Positions 48,188-57,307 of a DNA stretch of 64,000 nucleotides are shown piece by piece. The position numbers and the translations under genes were made by a program. The notes beneath the pieces were generated by a model. It did not search any database. It saw only the letters and a list, made by a program, of their open reading frames with translations, and was not told the DNA's origin. The DNA comes from Myxococcales bacterium (GTDB lineage Bacteria > Myxococcota_A > Polyangia > Polyangiales > Ga0077539), in assembly GCA_030652255.1 (NCBI GenBank), contig JAUSAZ010000012.1, positions 1 to 64,000 of the forward strand, given 5' to 3'. Position 1 is the stretch's first letter, and each line of letters begins with the position of its first letter.

Positions 48188-48568
48188 ATGCCGTGGTTGC
48201 TCGTGGCCGTCGTCGGCGCCGCCGTCATCCTCTGGTGGTTCTCCCTCCACGAAGACCTGTTCTGTCTCTCGGTGCGGGGCGGCCGCGTGCTCATCGTGCG
48301 CGGCCGCGTGCCCCCGCGCTTCGTGGCCGACGTGCGCGACGTCCTCGGCCGGGCCCGCGCCCGGGACGTGACCATCCGCGCGCGCCCCACCGTGCACAGC
48401 GGGCGGCTGGAGTTCTCGGGCGAGCTCGACGAGGGCACCCAGCAGCGGCTGCGCAACGTGTTCGGGCTCATCCCCGCGGTGCAGCTCCGGAGCGCGCCGC
48501 CCATCCAGAACCCCACGGTGGGTCAGCGCCTCGGCATCGAGTGGCTGGCGTGGTGGTTCGCCCGCTGA
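48188..48568 (+). CDS. DUF3634-like single-pass membrane protein
   Basis: A 126-residue protein with an N-terminal membrane helix (MPWLLVAVVGAAVILWWFSL) followed by LFCLSVRGGRVLIVRGRVPP. The latter is the pattern of DUF3634 proteins, known mainly from proteobacteria and myxobacteria and of unknown role. The remainder is a small soluble domain facing the cytoplasm or periplasm. TACAAC lies seven bases before the ATG, and no ribosome site is visible. It is 55 bp after the activase pair and converges with the next gene. Confidence 0.75.
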   Translation: MPWLLVAVVGAAVILWWFSLHEDLFCLSVRGGRVLIVRGRVPPRFVADVRDVLGRARARDVTIRARPTVHSGRLEFSGELDEGTQQRLRNVFGLIPAVQLRSAPPIQNPTVGQRLGIEWLAWWFAR

Positions 48569-48595
48569 CGCGCGCCGAGGTCGGACCGTCGACCC

Positions 48596-49345
48596 TCAGC
48601 GCGTGAGCGCCGCGAAGGGGTCGGCGCCCGGCGCCAGCGCCGCGAGCGTCTCGGCCCCCGCCACCTCGCGGATCTCCATCCGCACCGGACCCATCCGGTG
48701 CACCGTCGCGACGAGGGCGCCAGTGGCGAGGCGGGTCCACCCCTCCCAGCTCGCCTCGAGGCCGCCGATGGGCAGCACCGAGACCCACATCCGCCACGCC
48801 CTCGGGCGGCCGTTGGCGTCCAGCAGCCAGAGGTAGCTGTCGCCGGGGGTGACGCCGCCGGAGCGGTAGCGCAGCAGCAGCGCGTCGCGGCCGCCCTCGC
48901 GCACCACCGAGCGGGTGACGCCCTCGTCGAAGACCTTCACCACGGGGTTGAGCCAGAAGGAGTCGTTGATCCACCGGCGCCAGGCGGTGTCGAGCGCGGC
49001 GTCGAGCGCGGCGCCGGAGAGCGCGCGGCCGCCGCGCCACGCGAGGCCGCGGCGGGTGGACAGGTCGAGCAGCACGCGCTCGTCGCCGCGCTCGAAGCGC
49101 TCGAAGCCGCGGGCGCGGTCCCAGAGGTGGCGGTCGCCGTTGAAGAAGCTCCAGCGCACGGCGCCGGTGCGCTCCCACGCGGCGGCGTCGACCGCGGCGA
49201 GCATCCGGCGCGCGAGGGCGTCGGCGTCGCCCGGCGCGGCCTCGGGCATCGGGTGCCGGAGGTACGCCCACCCGCCGAGCGCCAGCACCAGCAGCAGCGC
49301 CGCCAGCACGCCGACGCCGCGGAGGATCTTCTTCACGATTCGCAT
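48596..49345 (-). CDS. Membrane-anchored protein, unknown function
   Basis: A 249-residue protein with an N-terminal signal anchor (KKILRGVGVLAALLLVLALGG, uncleaved) and an exported domain of about 215 residues rich in Trp (WSFFNGDRHLWDRARG; WRRWINDSFWLNPVVKVFDE). No family named. The repeated W/R and strand pattern resembles small periplasmic lipid- or lipoprotein-handling folds, but this is speculative. TAGCGT lies 12 bases before the ATG. It shares the minus strand with the desaturase 64 bp upstream. Confidence 0.75.
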   Translation of the reverse strand: MRIVKKILRGVGVLAALLLVLALGGWAYLRHPMPEAAPGDADALARRMLAAVDAAAWERTGAVRWSFFNGDRHLWDRARGFERFERGDERVLLDLSTRRGLAWRGGRALSGAALDAALDTAWRRWINDSFWLNPVVKVFDEGVTRSVVREGGRDALLLRYRSGGVTPGDSYLWLLDANGRPRAWRMWVSVLPIGGLEASWEGWTRLATGALVATVHRMGPVRMEIREVAGAETLAALAPGADPFAALTR

Positions 49346-49409
49346 GGGGTGACGCCGACGCTAGTACGATCGACGGCGAACGCCGATGGGTCCCAGGGGA
49401 CCGGGGCGA

Positions 49410-50498
49410 TCAGGCGGCCCGGGCGTCGTCGGCGCGGGCCTCGGGCTGCGCTGCCTGCTCCGCCGCGCGCTTCGCCGCGAGGTAGGGCTCGTAGTGCCGC
49501 TCGAAGAACTTGTCCTTGAAGTCGCGCCACGCCGTGACGCCGCCGATGAGGCGGTAGAAGCGGATGAACGCGAAGGAGATGTCGGGCTGCCACCAGAGGA
49601 AGCCCGCGCGCACGCTGTTGGGAAACAGGTGGTGGTTGTTGTGCCACTCGCCCGCGACGATGCCCGGCCAGAACTGGTTGATCGACAGGTTGCGGCGGTC
49701 GAACTCGATGCCGTCGCGGCGCTTGTCCTTGCCGCCCGCGTGCAGGTCGTAGTTGTGCGCGCGGATGCCGATGCCCCACACGGCGGCCCAGCCGAAGAGC
49801 GCCGTCGCGAGCGCGTGGCCGCCCAGCAGGTAGAAGATGCCGTACCAGGCCGCCCAGTTGAGCGCGAAGTGGGCCCAGGTGCGCGCCGGGTGCGCGACGC
49901 TGCCCCAGCGCTGGTACTGCGCGTAGGTGTTGGGCTTCAGGCCCGTGTGGGCCACCAGCCCGACGACCTGGTCGTACTCCTTCGGGCTGAGCGTCTTGCT
50001 GATGGGCTGGTGCAGCTCGGCGGCGAGGAAGCAGTACAGCCAGCCCGCGGTGGCGTTGTAGGGATCGCCCGGCTGGTCGGAGTACGCGTGGTGCACCTGG
50101 TGCGAGACGACGTAGGTCTCCTCGGGCACGATCTTGATCGAAAGCTCGCGGCAGAGCGCGCGGTAGAAGCGGTTGCGGAAGGTGAACGCGCGGTGCGTGG
50201 AGTACCGGTGCAGCCACACGGTGCCGTGCGTGCCGATCCACACCATCGAGTAGAGGAAGCCCGCGAGCATCAGCGGCCAGCTGAAGTACTTCGTGAGAAA
50301 GACGACGCCGAAGGGGATGAGCGCGAGGGTCCAGAACCACCCGGTGAACGCGAGCCACGTCTTGCGGTCGGCGAAGACGTTCATGCGGGTGCGCCAGGCG
50401 CGCATGATCTCCGCGGTGGTCGGCTTGGAGAGCACGCCGTCCTTGGTCCAGCCGTAGACGGGCTCCTGGAGCACGCGGGCGAGCAGTGGTTGCGCCAT
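49410..50498 (-). CDS. Fatty acid desaturase (membrane di-iron, acyl-CoA delta-9 type)
   Basis: A 362-residue integral membrane desaturase. All three His boxes are present: HRYSTH (HX4H), HQVHH and HNNHH (HX2HH). Four hydrophobic segments lie around them. FxxxFTFRNRFYRALC after the first box and the WQPD segment near the end fit the acyl-CoA delta-9 class; no cytochrome b5 domain is fused. It would introduce a double bond into membrane acyl chains. ATG at 50498 is chosen for AGAAGG nine bases upstream and because an earlier frame start is not family-like. Divergent from ychF with a 230-bp shared upstream region. Confidence 0.94.
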   Translation of the reverse strand: MAQPLLARVLQEPVYGWTKDGVLSKPTTAEIMRAWRTRMNVFADRKTWLAFTGWFWTLALIPFGVVFLTKYFSWPLMLAGFLYSMVWIGTHGTVWLHRYSTHRAFTFRNRFYRALCRELSIKIVPEETYVVSHQVHHAYSDQPGDPYNATAGWLYCFLAAELHQPISKTLSPKEYDQVVGLVAHTGLKPNTYAQYQRWGSVAHPARTWAHFALNWAAWYGIFYLLGGHALATALFGWAAVWGIGIRAHNYDLHAGGKDKRRDGIEFDRRNLSINQFWPGIVAGEWHNNHHLFPNSVRAGFLWWQPDISFAFIRFYRLIGGVTAWRDFKDKFFERHYEPYLAAKRAAEQAAQPEARADDARAA

Positions 50499-50728
50499 CG
50501 ATCGGTGCCTTCTGGCGATCGACCGGTGGGGGTCGCGCCGGGCCGATCGCGGTGCCGAAGCGCGGGCGGATACTCCCACGCGCCGCGGCCCGTCGTCTCA
50601 CCGAAACCGCTGCGTAACAGGCTACGCACCGCGCGCGGGCGCCGCTCGACGGGCGCGCCGCGTTGGGGTAGTGAAGCGCCGCCTCGACCCGTCACCCCCA
50701 AGAATTCCCCGCACCCGAAGGACCTCCG

Positions 50729-51826
50729 ATGGCGCTGAAAGTCGCAATCGTGGGCCTGCCCAACGTGGGCAAGTCCACCCTGTTCAACGCGCTCACGCAG
50801 ACCGCGGCGGCGCAGGCCGCCAACTACCCCTTCTGCACCATCGAGCCCAACGTCGGCGACGTGGCCGTCCCGGAGCCCCGGCTCGACGTGCTGGCGAAGA
50901 TCGTCGGCTCGAAGGAGATCATCCCGGCGCGCATCAACTTCGTCGACATCGCCGGCCTCGTGCGCGGCGCGTCCAAGGGCGAGGGGCTGGGCAACCAGTT
51001 TCTCGCGAACATCCGCGACTGCGACGCCGTGGCCTTCGTGGCGCGCTGCTTCATCGACGACGACATCATCCACGTCGAGAACCGCGTCGACCCCATCTCC
51101 GACCTCGAGATCATCGAGACCGAGCTGATGCTGGCCGACCTCGAGAGCCTCGAGAAGCGCACCATCACCCTGGAGAAGCGCGCCCGCGGCGGCGACAAGG
51201 AGGCCATCGCCACCCTGCGCCTCGTGAAGGTCGCCCTCGACCTGCTCAACTCCGGCCGCCCGGCCCGCGCCGCGGTCATCGCCCCGGAGGACGAGAAGGC
51301 CTGGCGCATGCTCCAGCTGCTCACCTCGAAGCCCTCGCTCTTCGTCTGCAACGTCGACGAGGCCTCGGCCGACCTCGGCAACGAGCTGTCCGCCAAGGTG
51401 GCCGAGCGCGCCGCCCGCGACGGCAGCCGCTCGGTGGTGATCTCCGCCCGCATCGAGAGCGAGATCGCCCTGCTCGCGGCCGACGACCGCAAGGACTTCC
51501 TCGACACCCTCGGGCTCAAGGAGCCCGGGCTCAACCGGCTCATCCGTGAGGCCTACGCGCTGCTCGGCCTGCGCACCTACTTCACGGTGGGCCCGAAGGA
51601 GGCCCGCGCCTGGACCATCCAGGCCGGGGACACCGCGCCGGTCGCGGCGGGCGTCATCCACACGGACTTCGAGCGCACCTTCATCCGCGCCGAGACCATC
51701 GCCTACGAAGACTTCGTGCGGCTGAAGGGCGAGTCGGGCGCGCGCGACGCGGGCCGCCTGCGCCTCGAGGGCAAGGAGTACGTCGTGCAGGACGGCGACG
51801 TGATGCACTTCCGCACCGGCGCGTAG
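50729..51826 (+). CDS. ychF: Redox-regulated ATPase/GTPase YchF (Obg family)
   Basis: A 365-residue YchF/OLA1 protein. It has P-loop GLPNVGKSTLFNAL, switch region YPFCTIEPNVG, DIAGLVRGASKGEGLGNQFL and a C-terminal TGS domain (YFTVGPKEARAWTIQAGDTA). It ends KEYVVQDGDVMHFR. It binds ribosomes and ATP and is linked to stress responses. AAGGA lies a few bases before the ATG. It is the rightward gene of a divergent pair with the desaturase. Length and order of domains are typical. Confidence 0.96.
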   Translation: MALKVAIVGLPNVGKSTLFNALTQTAAAQAANYPFCTIEPNVGDVAVPEPRLDVLAKIVGSKEIIPARINFVDIAGLVRGASKGEGLGNQFLANIRDCDAVAFVARCFIDDDIIHVENRVDPISDLEIIETELMLADLESLEKRTITLEKRARGGDKEAIATLRLVKVALDLLNSGRPARAAVIAPEDEKAWRMLQLLTSKPSLFVCNVDEASADLGNELSAKVAERAARDGSRSVVISARIESEIALLAADDRKDFLDTLGLKEPGLNRLIREAYALLGLRTYFTVGPKEARAWTIQAGDTAPVAAGVIHTDFERTFIRAETIAYEDFVRLKGESGARDAGRLRLEGKEYVVQDGDVMHFRTGA

Positions 51827-51887
51827 CGGCGGGCGTAACAACACCGACCCGGCGCCGCCCGGTCGGTGGTACGATGCGCGGGTTGCC

Positions 51888-53000
51888 GTGACCTTGCCGC
51901 CCCCGCCTTGGCTCGTAGACCCGTTGCCCTGGCATGCTGCGGCGTCCCCGATCGAGGTCCCGCGCGCACCCATCGACCCGGAGACCGAGTCGGCGCTGCA
52001 CCACGGTCGGTACGTCCCCCTCTTCGGCTGGGGCGCCACGGACGACGAGGCCCGCCGGGTCGTCGCGCTGGTCTCCCGGGCCTACTCCACCGAGGCCGAC
52101 CCCGGCGCGATGGACTGCCTCGCCACGATGCTCCTGCACCCCAACCTCGGCACCCGACCGATGACCTTCCTCGCCGAGGCCATCCAGTCGGGGGCCGCGC
52201 CCGACTCCTGGGGGCGGGTCGCGCTCGCCGCCGCGGGGCTGCTCGGGGCGGGCGACGCCGTGCGGGCGGAGTTCGGCGAACCCCTGCTGGAGTGCCCCTC
52301 GCTGCGGGCCAACGCGCTGCGCACCGTCGCCGTGGGCGGGGCCGAGCGGTACACCTTCCCCGAGACCTTCGCGCGGCTCTGCGCGGCGGAGAAGGAGTTC
52401 GGGGGCACCCGCGACGCCGAGTCGTTCACGGCGCTGCGGGCGTGGTTCGAGCTGGTGCTGGCGCGGCGATGGTCGGCGCTCGACACCCTGCGCGAGATCC
52501 GGGTGGAGTCGCTCCCCGCGGCGGACGCGTGGCTGGTGTCCGCGGGGCTCTTCCTCGTGGGCGACGACGCCGCGAAGTCGCGGATGACCGAGTACGCCAG
52601 CCTCGCGCTGGAGGGCCTGCAGCCCGTGGCGCCGCGGGTGATGCACGTCCTGGCGCGCGAGCTCGCCGAGCTGGTGTCGCAGCCCTGGGCCCGCCGCTGG
52701 GACCACCTCCGCTGCGCCGCCGCGAAGGACCACGCGGCCGCCGCGGTGCGCGCCTGGCTGAGCGCGGCGCTCTACGAGCCGCACGACGAGGGCGCCGAGC
52801 ACGAGACGCTGGGCCCCGAGATGACCAAGGCCGCCAGGGAGGCGCGCGCGCTGGTGGGGGGCTTCCTGGTCGACTGGTTCGTGCACGACCGCGAGGCCCG
52901 CTCGCGGGTCGACCACTGGGCCGGCGACGTGCTGCGGGTCTACCACCGGCTGCACGGGGCCTCGATGCTGGGCAGCGCCCTCGACGAGGTGGTGGGATGA
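51888..53000 (+). CDS. Hypothetical helical protein of the FHA/sigma-54 module
   Basis: A 370-residue mostly alpha-helical soluble protein with no recognised domain. It starts with a Pro-rich segment (PPPPWLVDPLPWH) and continues with repeated Ala/Leu/Arg helices (DSWGRVALAAAGLLGAGDAV; ADAWLVSAGLFLVGDDAA). HEAT- or TPR-like packing is possible. GTG start, TACGAT 12 bases upstream, and no ribosome site. Its stop overlaps the next gene by four bases. Co-transcription with the next gene is clear; with the sigma-54 activator it is likely. Confidence 0.7.
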   Translation: MTLPPPPWLVDPLPWHAAASPIEVPRAPIDPETESALHHGRYVPLFGWGATDDEARRVVALVSRAYSTEADPGAMDCLATMLLHPNLGTRPMTFLAEAIQSGAAPDSWGRVALAAAGLLGAGDAVRAEFGEPLLECPSLRANALRTVAVGGAERYTFPETFARLCAAEKEFGGTRDAESFTALRAWFELVLARRWSALDTLREIRVESLPAADAWLVSAGLFLVGDDAAKSRMTEYASLALEGLQPVAPRVMHVLARELAELVSQPWARRWDHLRCAAAKDHAAAAVRAWLSAALYEPHDEGAEHETLGPEMTKAAREARALVGGFLVDWFVHDREARSRVDHWAGDVLRVYHRLHGASMLGSALDEVVG

Positions 53001-54046
53001 GCGCCTTCGACGACGCCATCGACGCCCTGCACGAGAGCATCGCCGGGTGGAACCGCGGGGCCATGCCCGGCACCATCTCCCGCTGCGCGGTGTGCTTCGA
53101 CGCGGCCGCCAGGGAGGGCGACCCCCGGGCCGCGGTGGGGGCCGCGGTGGCGCGCGGGCTCGCCGGCGACCACGAGGGCGCCCGCCGGCGGCTGCTGGAG
53201 ACCGTCGCGCGCTGGCCCGACGCGGCGGGTGCGTACGTGGCCCTCGGGATGGTGGCGCTGCGCTCGCCGGACGTGCTGGCCCACGCCGCGGAGGCCTCCT
53301 GGGCCCTCATCGCGGCGCGCTCGCTGGCCCCGTCGGTGGGGTGCATCGAGCGCTCCCTCGCGGTGGCCCTCGCGGCGCAGGGCGAGTTCATGGGGGCGCT
53401 GCAGTGCGCACGGGCGGCGCTGGCCATCGACTCCGACGACGAGGAGGCGCGGCTCTGGTCGGCGCTGATGCGGCTGTACTTCGGCGGCGACGTGACGGCG
53501 GCCTCGGTGCTGACGGAGCTCCCGCCGGAGGCCCTGCTGCGCGGGCGCTCCACCGCGGTGTGGCTGGGCGCCGTCGCGGGCTTCTACGCCAAGGGGGAGT
53601 TTCACGAGGCGCGGGTGACGCTGCGCAAGGCCATCGGGGTGTTCAAGCAGGGGGCGACGCCGGAGAAGCCGCTGGTCGACAGCGCGCGGCGGTGGTTTCG
53701 CGAGCTGCGGGGCTTCGGGGCGGGGGTGCCCATGACGGGCGAGCGCTGGGTGCGCGACGTGGGCGGGGCGCAGAGCGAGTACGTGCGCACCCGGGCGGCC
53801 CTGTCGACCTTCCGCGACGCGGTGGTGCAGTCCGGCGGCCGGGCCCCGGCGGACGTGGTGACGGTGCTCGACATCGACAGCGCGCTCGGCGCGATGGAGG
53901 CGCGAGCGCGGCGGGGGATGCTGGAGTACGGGGCGCGGCTGATGGTCCGCGGCTTCGCGGAGGCGTACCTCCCGATGGTGGCGTGCCTCGAGCCGCCGCC
54001 CCTGGAGCTGCTCGCGGCGATGGGCCTGGTGCGGCTCGATGGCTGA
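52997..54046 (+). CDS. TPR-like protein of the FHA/sigma-54 module
   Basis: A 349-residue soluble protein with TPR-like helix pairs across its first 250 residues (GDHEGARRRLLETVARWPDA; GEFMGALQCARAALAIDSDD; GEFHEARVTLRKAIGVFKQG). The C-terminal 100 residues are distinct. It probably binds other proteins. It starts within the preceding stop (ATGA) and ends 39 bp before the FHA-GAF-sigma-54 activator, so it may belong to the same regulatory pathway. Confidence 0.75.
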   Translation: MSAFDDAIDALHESIAGWNRGAMPGTISRCAVCFDAAAREGDPRAAVGAAVARGLAGDHEGARRRLLETVARWPDAAGAYVALGMVALRSPDVLAHAAEASWALIAARSLAPSVGCIERSLAVALAAQGEFMGALQCARAALAIDSDDEEARLWSALMRLYFGGDVTAASVLTELPPEALLRGRSTAVWLGAVAGFYAKGEFHEARVTLRKAIGVFKQGATPEKPLVDSARRWFRELRGFGAGVPMTGERWVRDVGGAQSEYVRTRAALSTFRDAVVQSGGRAPADVVTVLDIDSALGAMEARARRGMLEYGARLMVRGFAEAYLPMVACLEPPPLELLAAMGLVRLDG

Positions 54047-54048
54047 CG

Positions 54049-54078
54049 TTGTGTCCCGGGTCACCGGGGGACTAGGGT
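54049..54078 (+). promoter_or_regulatory. Candidate promoter of the sigma-54 activator gene
   Basis: TTGTGT (54049-54054) and TAGGGT (54073-54078) are 18 bp apart. The second hexamer ends seven bases before the GTG start at 54086, again a near-leaderless layout. It is a partial match only. Confidence 0.3.
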
Positions 54079-54085
54079 TGCAGGC

Positions 54086-56116
54086 GTGATCCGACTGGAG
54101 GTCGAGCAGGGCGAGGCGAAGGGGCGGGTCTTCGAGCAGGACGCGGAGGAGATCACGCTGGGCCGCGCGCCCAACTCCGACCTGCTGCTCCCCGACTGGC
54201 ACGTGTCGGGCTCGCACGGGGTCATCACCGTGGAGTCCGCGAGCGGCGCGGTGCGCTATCGCGATCTCAAGAGCACCAACGGGTCGCGGGTCATCCGCGG
54301 CAAGCAGACGCTCCCGGTGGACTCCACCGTGGGCTTCGAGCTGGCGCTCAAGCACGGCGACCGGCTGCAGCTGGGCGACCACGAGCGCCCGGTGCTGGTG
54401 GGCGTCTCCATCGCGGTGCTCCCGGCGACGACGCCGTTCCTGCCGACGACGGGCTCGATGCTCACGGCGACCATTCCCCCGCGGGCCGACGGCTCGTCGG
54501 TGCTGCGCGCCGCGACCGTGCAGGCGGTGGAGGAGCCCGAGGCCAAGGTGCTCGTGATGCGCCCGGTGGAGACCGTGGCGGAGGTGCAGCGCACAGTCGA
54601 GAGCGACCCGGGCTCGCTCAAGGGCTTGCTCTCGGTGCTGCGAAAGCTCACCGGGGCCATCGAGCTCGACGAGGTCTTCGACGCCATCGAGGCGGCGGTC
54701 TTCGAGGCGGTGCCCAAGGCGACGCACCTCACGCTGGCGCTGCGGGACGACAGCGGCGACAAGCCCACCTACGTGGCGGTGACGACGCGCGTGCGCGGGC
54801 GCACCGACAAGAGCGGCGAGGCGGTGCCCATCTCCAAGAGCGTGGTGCGCAAGGTGGTCGAGCAGCGCGCCGCGGTGCTGGCCGCCGACGCGATGCGCGA
54901 GGTGGGAGAGACGGCGAGCATCATGGGGGCGAAGATCCTCTCCACGATGGGGGTGCCGCTCTGGCGGGGCGAGGAGATCCTCGGGGTGCTGCAGGTGGAC
55001 AACCGCGCGCAGCCCGGGATGTTCAAGGACCGCGACCTCGACCTGCTGATGCTGGTGGGCCAGCAGGCGAGCCTGGCGGTGCACAACGCGCGGCTCTACC
55101 GGCAGGTGAAGCAGGCGGAGATGAGCGCGCGGACGGAGAACTCCTTCCTCAAGCAGCGCGCGCAGAAGAAGTTCGAGGGGATCATCGGCGACTCGAAGGC
55201 GATGCAGTCGCTCTTCGAGAAGATGGCCAAGGTGGTCGACACGCGGGTGAGCGTGCTGATCGAGGGCGAGACGGGCACCGGCAAGGAGCTCGTCGCGAGC
55301 GCGGTGCACTACCAGTCGCGGCGCAAAGACCGGCTCTTCATCGCGCAGAACTGCGCGGCGCTGCCGGAGACCCTGCTGGAGAGCGAGCTCTTCGGGCACA
55401 AGAAGGGCGCGTTCACGGGCGCGACGGAGGACAAGAAGGGCCTCTTCGAGCTGGCCGACGGGGGCACGCTCTTCCTCGACGAGATCGGCGAGATGCCCCT
55501 CGGGTTGCAGGCGAAGATCCTGCGCACGCTGCAGGAGGGCGAGGTGCGCCCGCTCGGCAGCGGCGTCGTGAAGAACGTCGACGTGCGCATCGTGGCGGCC
55601 ACCAACCGCAAGCTCGAAGACGAGGTCGCCGCGGGCCGCTTCCGGCAGGACCTCTACTACCGCCTCCAGGTGTTTCCGGTGCGCATCCCGGCGCTGCGCG
55701 AGCGGCGCGAGGACATCCCCGTCCTCGCCGCCCACTTCCTGAAGCGGTACACCCACGAGCTCGGCAAGCCCGTCGCGGGCTTCTCGCAGCAGGCGATGGA
55801 GCTGCTGATGTCCTACGACTTCCCGGGCAACGTGCGGGAGTTGGAGAACGAGGTGCAGCGGCTGGTGATCCAGTGCGAGCCGGGTGGCTACGTGATGGCG
55901 GAGCACCTTTCGCCGCGCATCCGCAACATCGAGGGGCTGCTCGACAAGATCCGGGCGCCGCGCGGCACCCTCAAGGACATGATCGAGCACATCGAGAAGT
56001 GGCTGCTCATCGAGGCCCTGCGAGAGCACGGCAACAACAAGAGCGCGACGGCCAAGACCCTGGGCATCACCCGCGAGGGCCTGCACAAGAAGCTCAAGGG
56101 CTACGGCATCAGCTGA
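54086..56116 (+). CDS. FHA-GAF-AAA+ sigma-54-dependent transcriptional activator
   Basis: A 676-residue enhancer-binding protein. FHA domain at 1-115 ([30 protein letters not shown]), then GAF at about 175-345 ([11 protein letters not shown]). AAA+ at about 365-600 has Walker A GETGTGKE at 393, the sigma-54-contacting GAFTGA loop near 443, Walker [13 protein letters not shown] and arginine finger [11 protein letters not shown] Fis-type HTH ends it ([20 protein letters not shown]). FHA plus GAF sensing fits the FHA-type activators known in myxobacteria, controlled by Ser/Thr phosphorylation. A candidate sigma-54 promoter lies at 57167-57182, before the convergent J-like gene. GTG start. Confidence 0.95.
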   Translation: MIRLEVEQGEAKGRVFEQDAEEITLGRAPNSDLLLPDWHVSGSHGVITVESASGAVRYRDLKSTNGSRVIRGKQTLPVDSTVGFELALKHGDRLQLGDHERPVLVGVSIAVLPATTPFLPTTGSMLTATIPPRADGSSVLRAATVQAVEEPEAKVLVMRPVETVAEVQRTVESDPGSLKGLLSVLRKLTGAIELDEVFDAIEAAVFEAVPKATHLTLALRDDSGDKPTYVAVTTRVRGRTDKSGEAVPISKSVVRKVVEQRAAVLAADAMREVGETASIMGAKILSTMGVPLWRGEEILGVLQVDNRAQPGMFKDRDLDLLMLVGQQASLAVHNARLYRQVKQAEMSARTENSFLKQRAQKKFEGIIGDSKAMQSLFEKMAKVVDTRVSVLIEGETGTGKELVASAVHYQSRRKDRLFIAQNCAALPETLLESELFGHKKGAFTGATEDKKGLFELADGGTLFLDEIGEMPLGLQAKILRTLQEGEVRPLGSGVVKNVDVRIVAATNRKLEDEVAAGRFRQDLYYRLQVFPVRIPALRERREDIPVLAAHFLKRYTHELGKPVAGFSQQAMELLMSYDFPGNVRELENEVQRLVIQCEPGGYVMAEHLSPRIRNIEGLLDKIRAPRGTLKDMIEHIEKWLLIEALREHGNNKSATAKTLGITREGLHKKLKGYGIS

Positions 56117-56133
56117 GCGGGGCGGGGGGGCTG

Positions 56134-57153
56134 TCAGCCCATCGCGACAAGCGAGCGGGCGAGCGGGTTCGCCGGGTCGAGGCGCAGCGCGCGGCGGGCC
56201 AGCGAGGCGCCCTCCGGGTCGGCCCCGTCGGACGCCAGCAGCGTGCGCGCGGCGTGGGCCACGAGCCAGGCGTCGTTGGGGCTGTGCTCGGCCGCGCCCA
56301 GCCAGGCCCGCGAGGCCTGCCTCCAGCGCCCGCGGCGCTCGTGGTCGTGCGCGGCCTGGGCGGCGTGGCGCGCCTGGAGCCCGGAGATGCCCCGGCGCGC
56401 GGCGTCGAGGGAGGGGTCGCCGGGCTGGTGCGCGGCCAGGGCGTTGAGGGTGGACTGGAGCACCCCGCAGAGCAGGTCGACCTCGTCGCGGAGGTCGCGC
56501 ATGGAGACGGCGAGGTCGCCCCAGGGGTCGGCGTCGGGCGACGCCGGAGCATCGACCAGGGTCGGGACGCGAGGCGGGCGCAGCGACTCCGGCGAGAGCC
56601 GCATGCTCGCCGAGATGAGCATCGGGGGCCGAACGGTGTCGCTCGTCGGGGACGTCGGGCGAAACGACTCGCTGATGCCCCGCTCGGCGAGGTCGGTCAG
56701 GGTCATCGGCGGGGGCGGGGGCGCGGGCGTCGGCATGGCGGGCGGAGCCGACGGCGCGCAGGGCGCCACGCTGAACACCTCCTGCGCGCGCTCGGCGCGG
56801 GAGAAGGGCTCGATCGGTCCATGGGCGCTGTTCGCCGGGTGGGTCACCCCGAGGCGGCGGTCGTAGTCGACGCGGCGGGCGGGGTCACCGAGCACCCGCC
56901 ACGCGGCGTCCATCGCGCAGAGCACGGCGTGCGCCCGCGACGCGCTCGCGGTGGTCTGGCGCTGCGCCGATGCGAGTGAGCGGTAGAGCGTGCTGCGCAG
57001 TCCGTAGGCGCGTTGGATCAACGAGCTCGGCGCATCGCGTGCGACACCCAGGAGCTCGTAGTGATCGAGGGAGTCCAGCCGCTGGAAGAGCTGATCGAGC
57101 CGGTCGGCCGGCTCACGGACGGGCGACGAAGGTGACTGTCGGAGCATCTCCAT
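56134..57153 (-). CDS. Degenerate J-domain and TPR-like protein
   Basis: A 339-residue protein. Residues 25-105 resemble a J domain (DHYELLGVARDAPSSLIQRA Y, later CAMDAAWRVLGDPARRVDYD) but lack HPD, so it should not activate DnaK. A Pro/Ser-rich linker and TPR-like helices (SRAWLGAAEHSPNDAWLVAH) follow. ATG at 57153 is preferred; a GTG at 57183 lies upstream of the candidate sigma-54 transcript start. It converges with the sigma-54 activator gene (17-bp gap), suggesting it belongs to the same control circuit. No catalytic role is evident. Confidence 0.75.
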   Translation of the reverse strand: MEMLRQSPSSPVREPADRLDQLFQRLDSLDHYELLGVARDAPSSLIQRAYGLRSTLYRSLASAQRQTTASASRAHAVLCAMDAAWRVLGDPARRVDYDRRLGVTHPANSAHGPIEPFSRAERAQEVFSVAPCAPSAPPAMPTPAPPPPPMTLTDLAERGISESFRPTSPTSDTVRPPMLISASMRLSPESLRPPRVPTLVDAPASPDADPWGDLAVSMRDLRDEVDLLCGVLQSTLNALAAHQPGDPSLDAARRGISGLQARHAAQAAHDHERRGRWRQASRAWLGAAEHSPNDAWLVAHAARTLLASDGADPEGASLARRALRLDPANPLARSLVAMG

Positions 57154-57166
57154 GGGCGCCGCTGAT

Positions 57167-57182
57167 TGCGAGCCCGGTGCCA
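57167..57182 (-). promoter_or_regulatory. Candidate sigma-54 promoter of the J-like gene
   Basis: On the minus strand TGGCAC-N5-TCGCA gives the sigma-54 pattern GG-N10-GC exactly (GG at plus 57180-57181, GC at 57168-57169), one mismatch from TTGC in the -12 box. The expected transcript start is about 57156, three bases before the ATG at 57153. It lies next to a sigma-54 activator gene. Chance occurrence cannot be excluded. Confidence 0.5.
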
Positions 57183-57307
57183 CGCCCCCTGGCGCCGCAA
57201 AACGCCCTGGAGGGAAGCGCTTTCGTGGGGTTCAGGCCCGCCCGGCGCCCCTGGCGGCCACACCTCGACCATGGCGCGGCTTCCAGGGTGGCATCGCCCG
57301 ATCAGCG

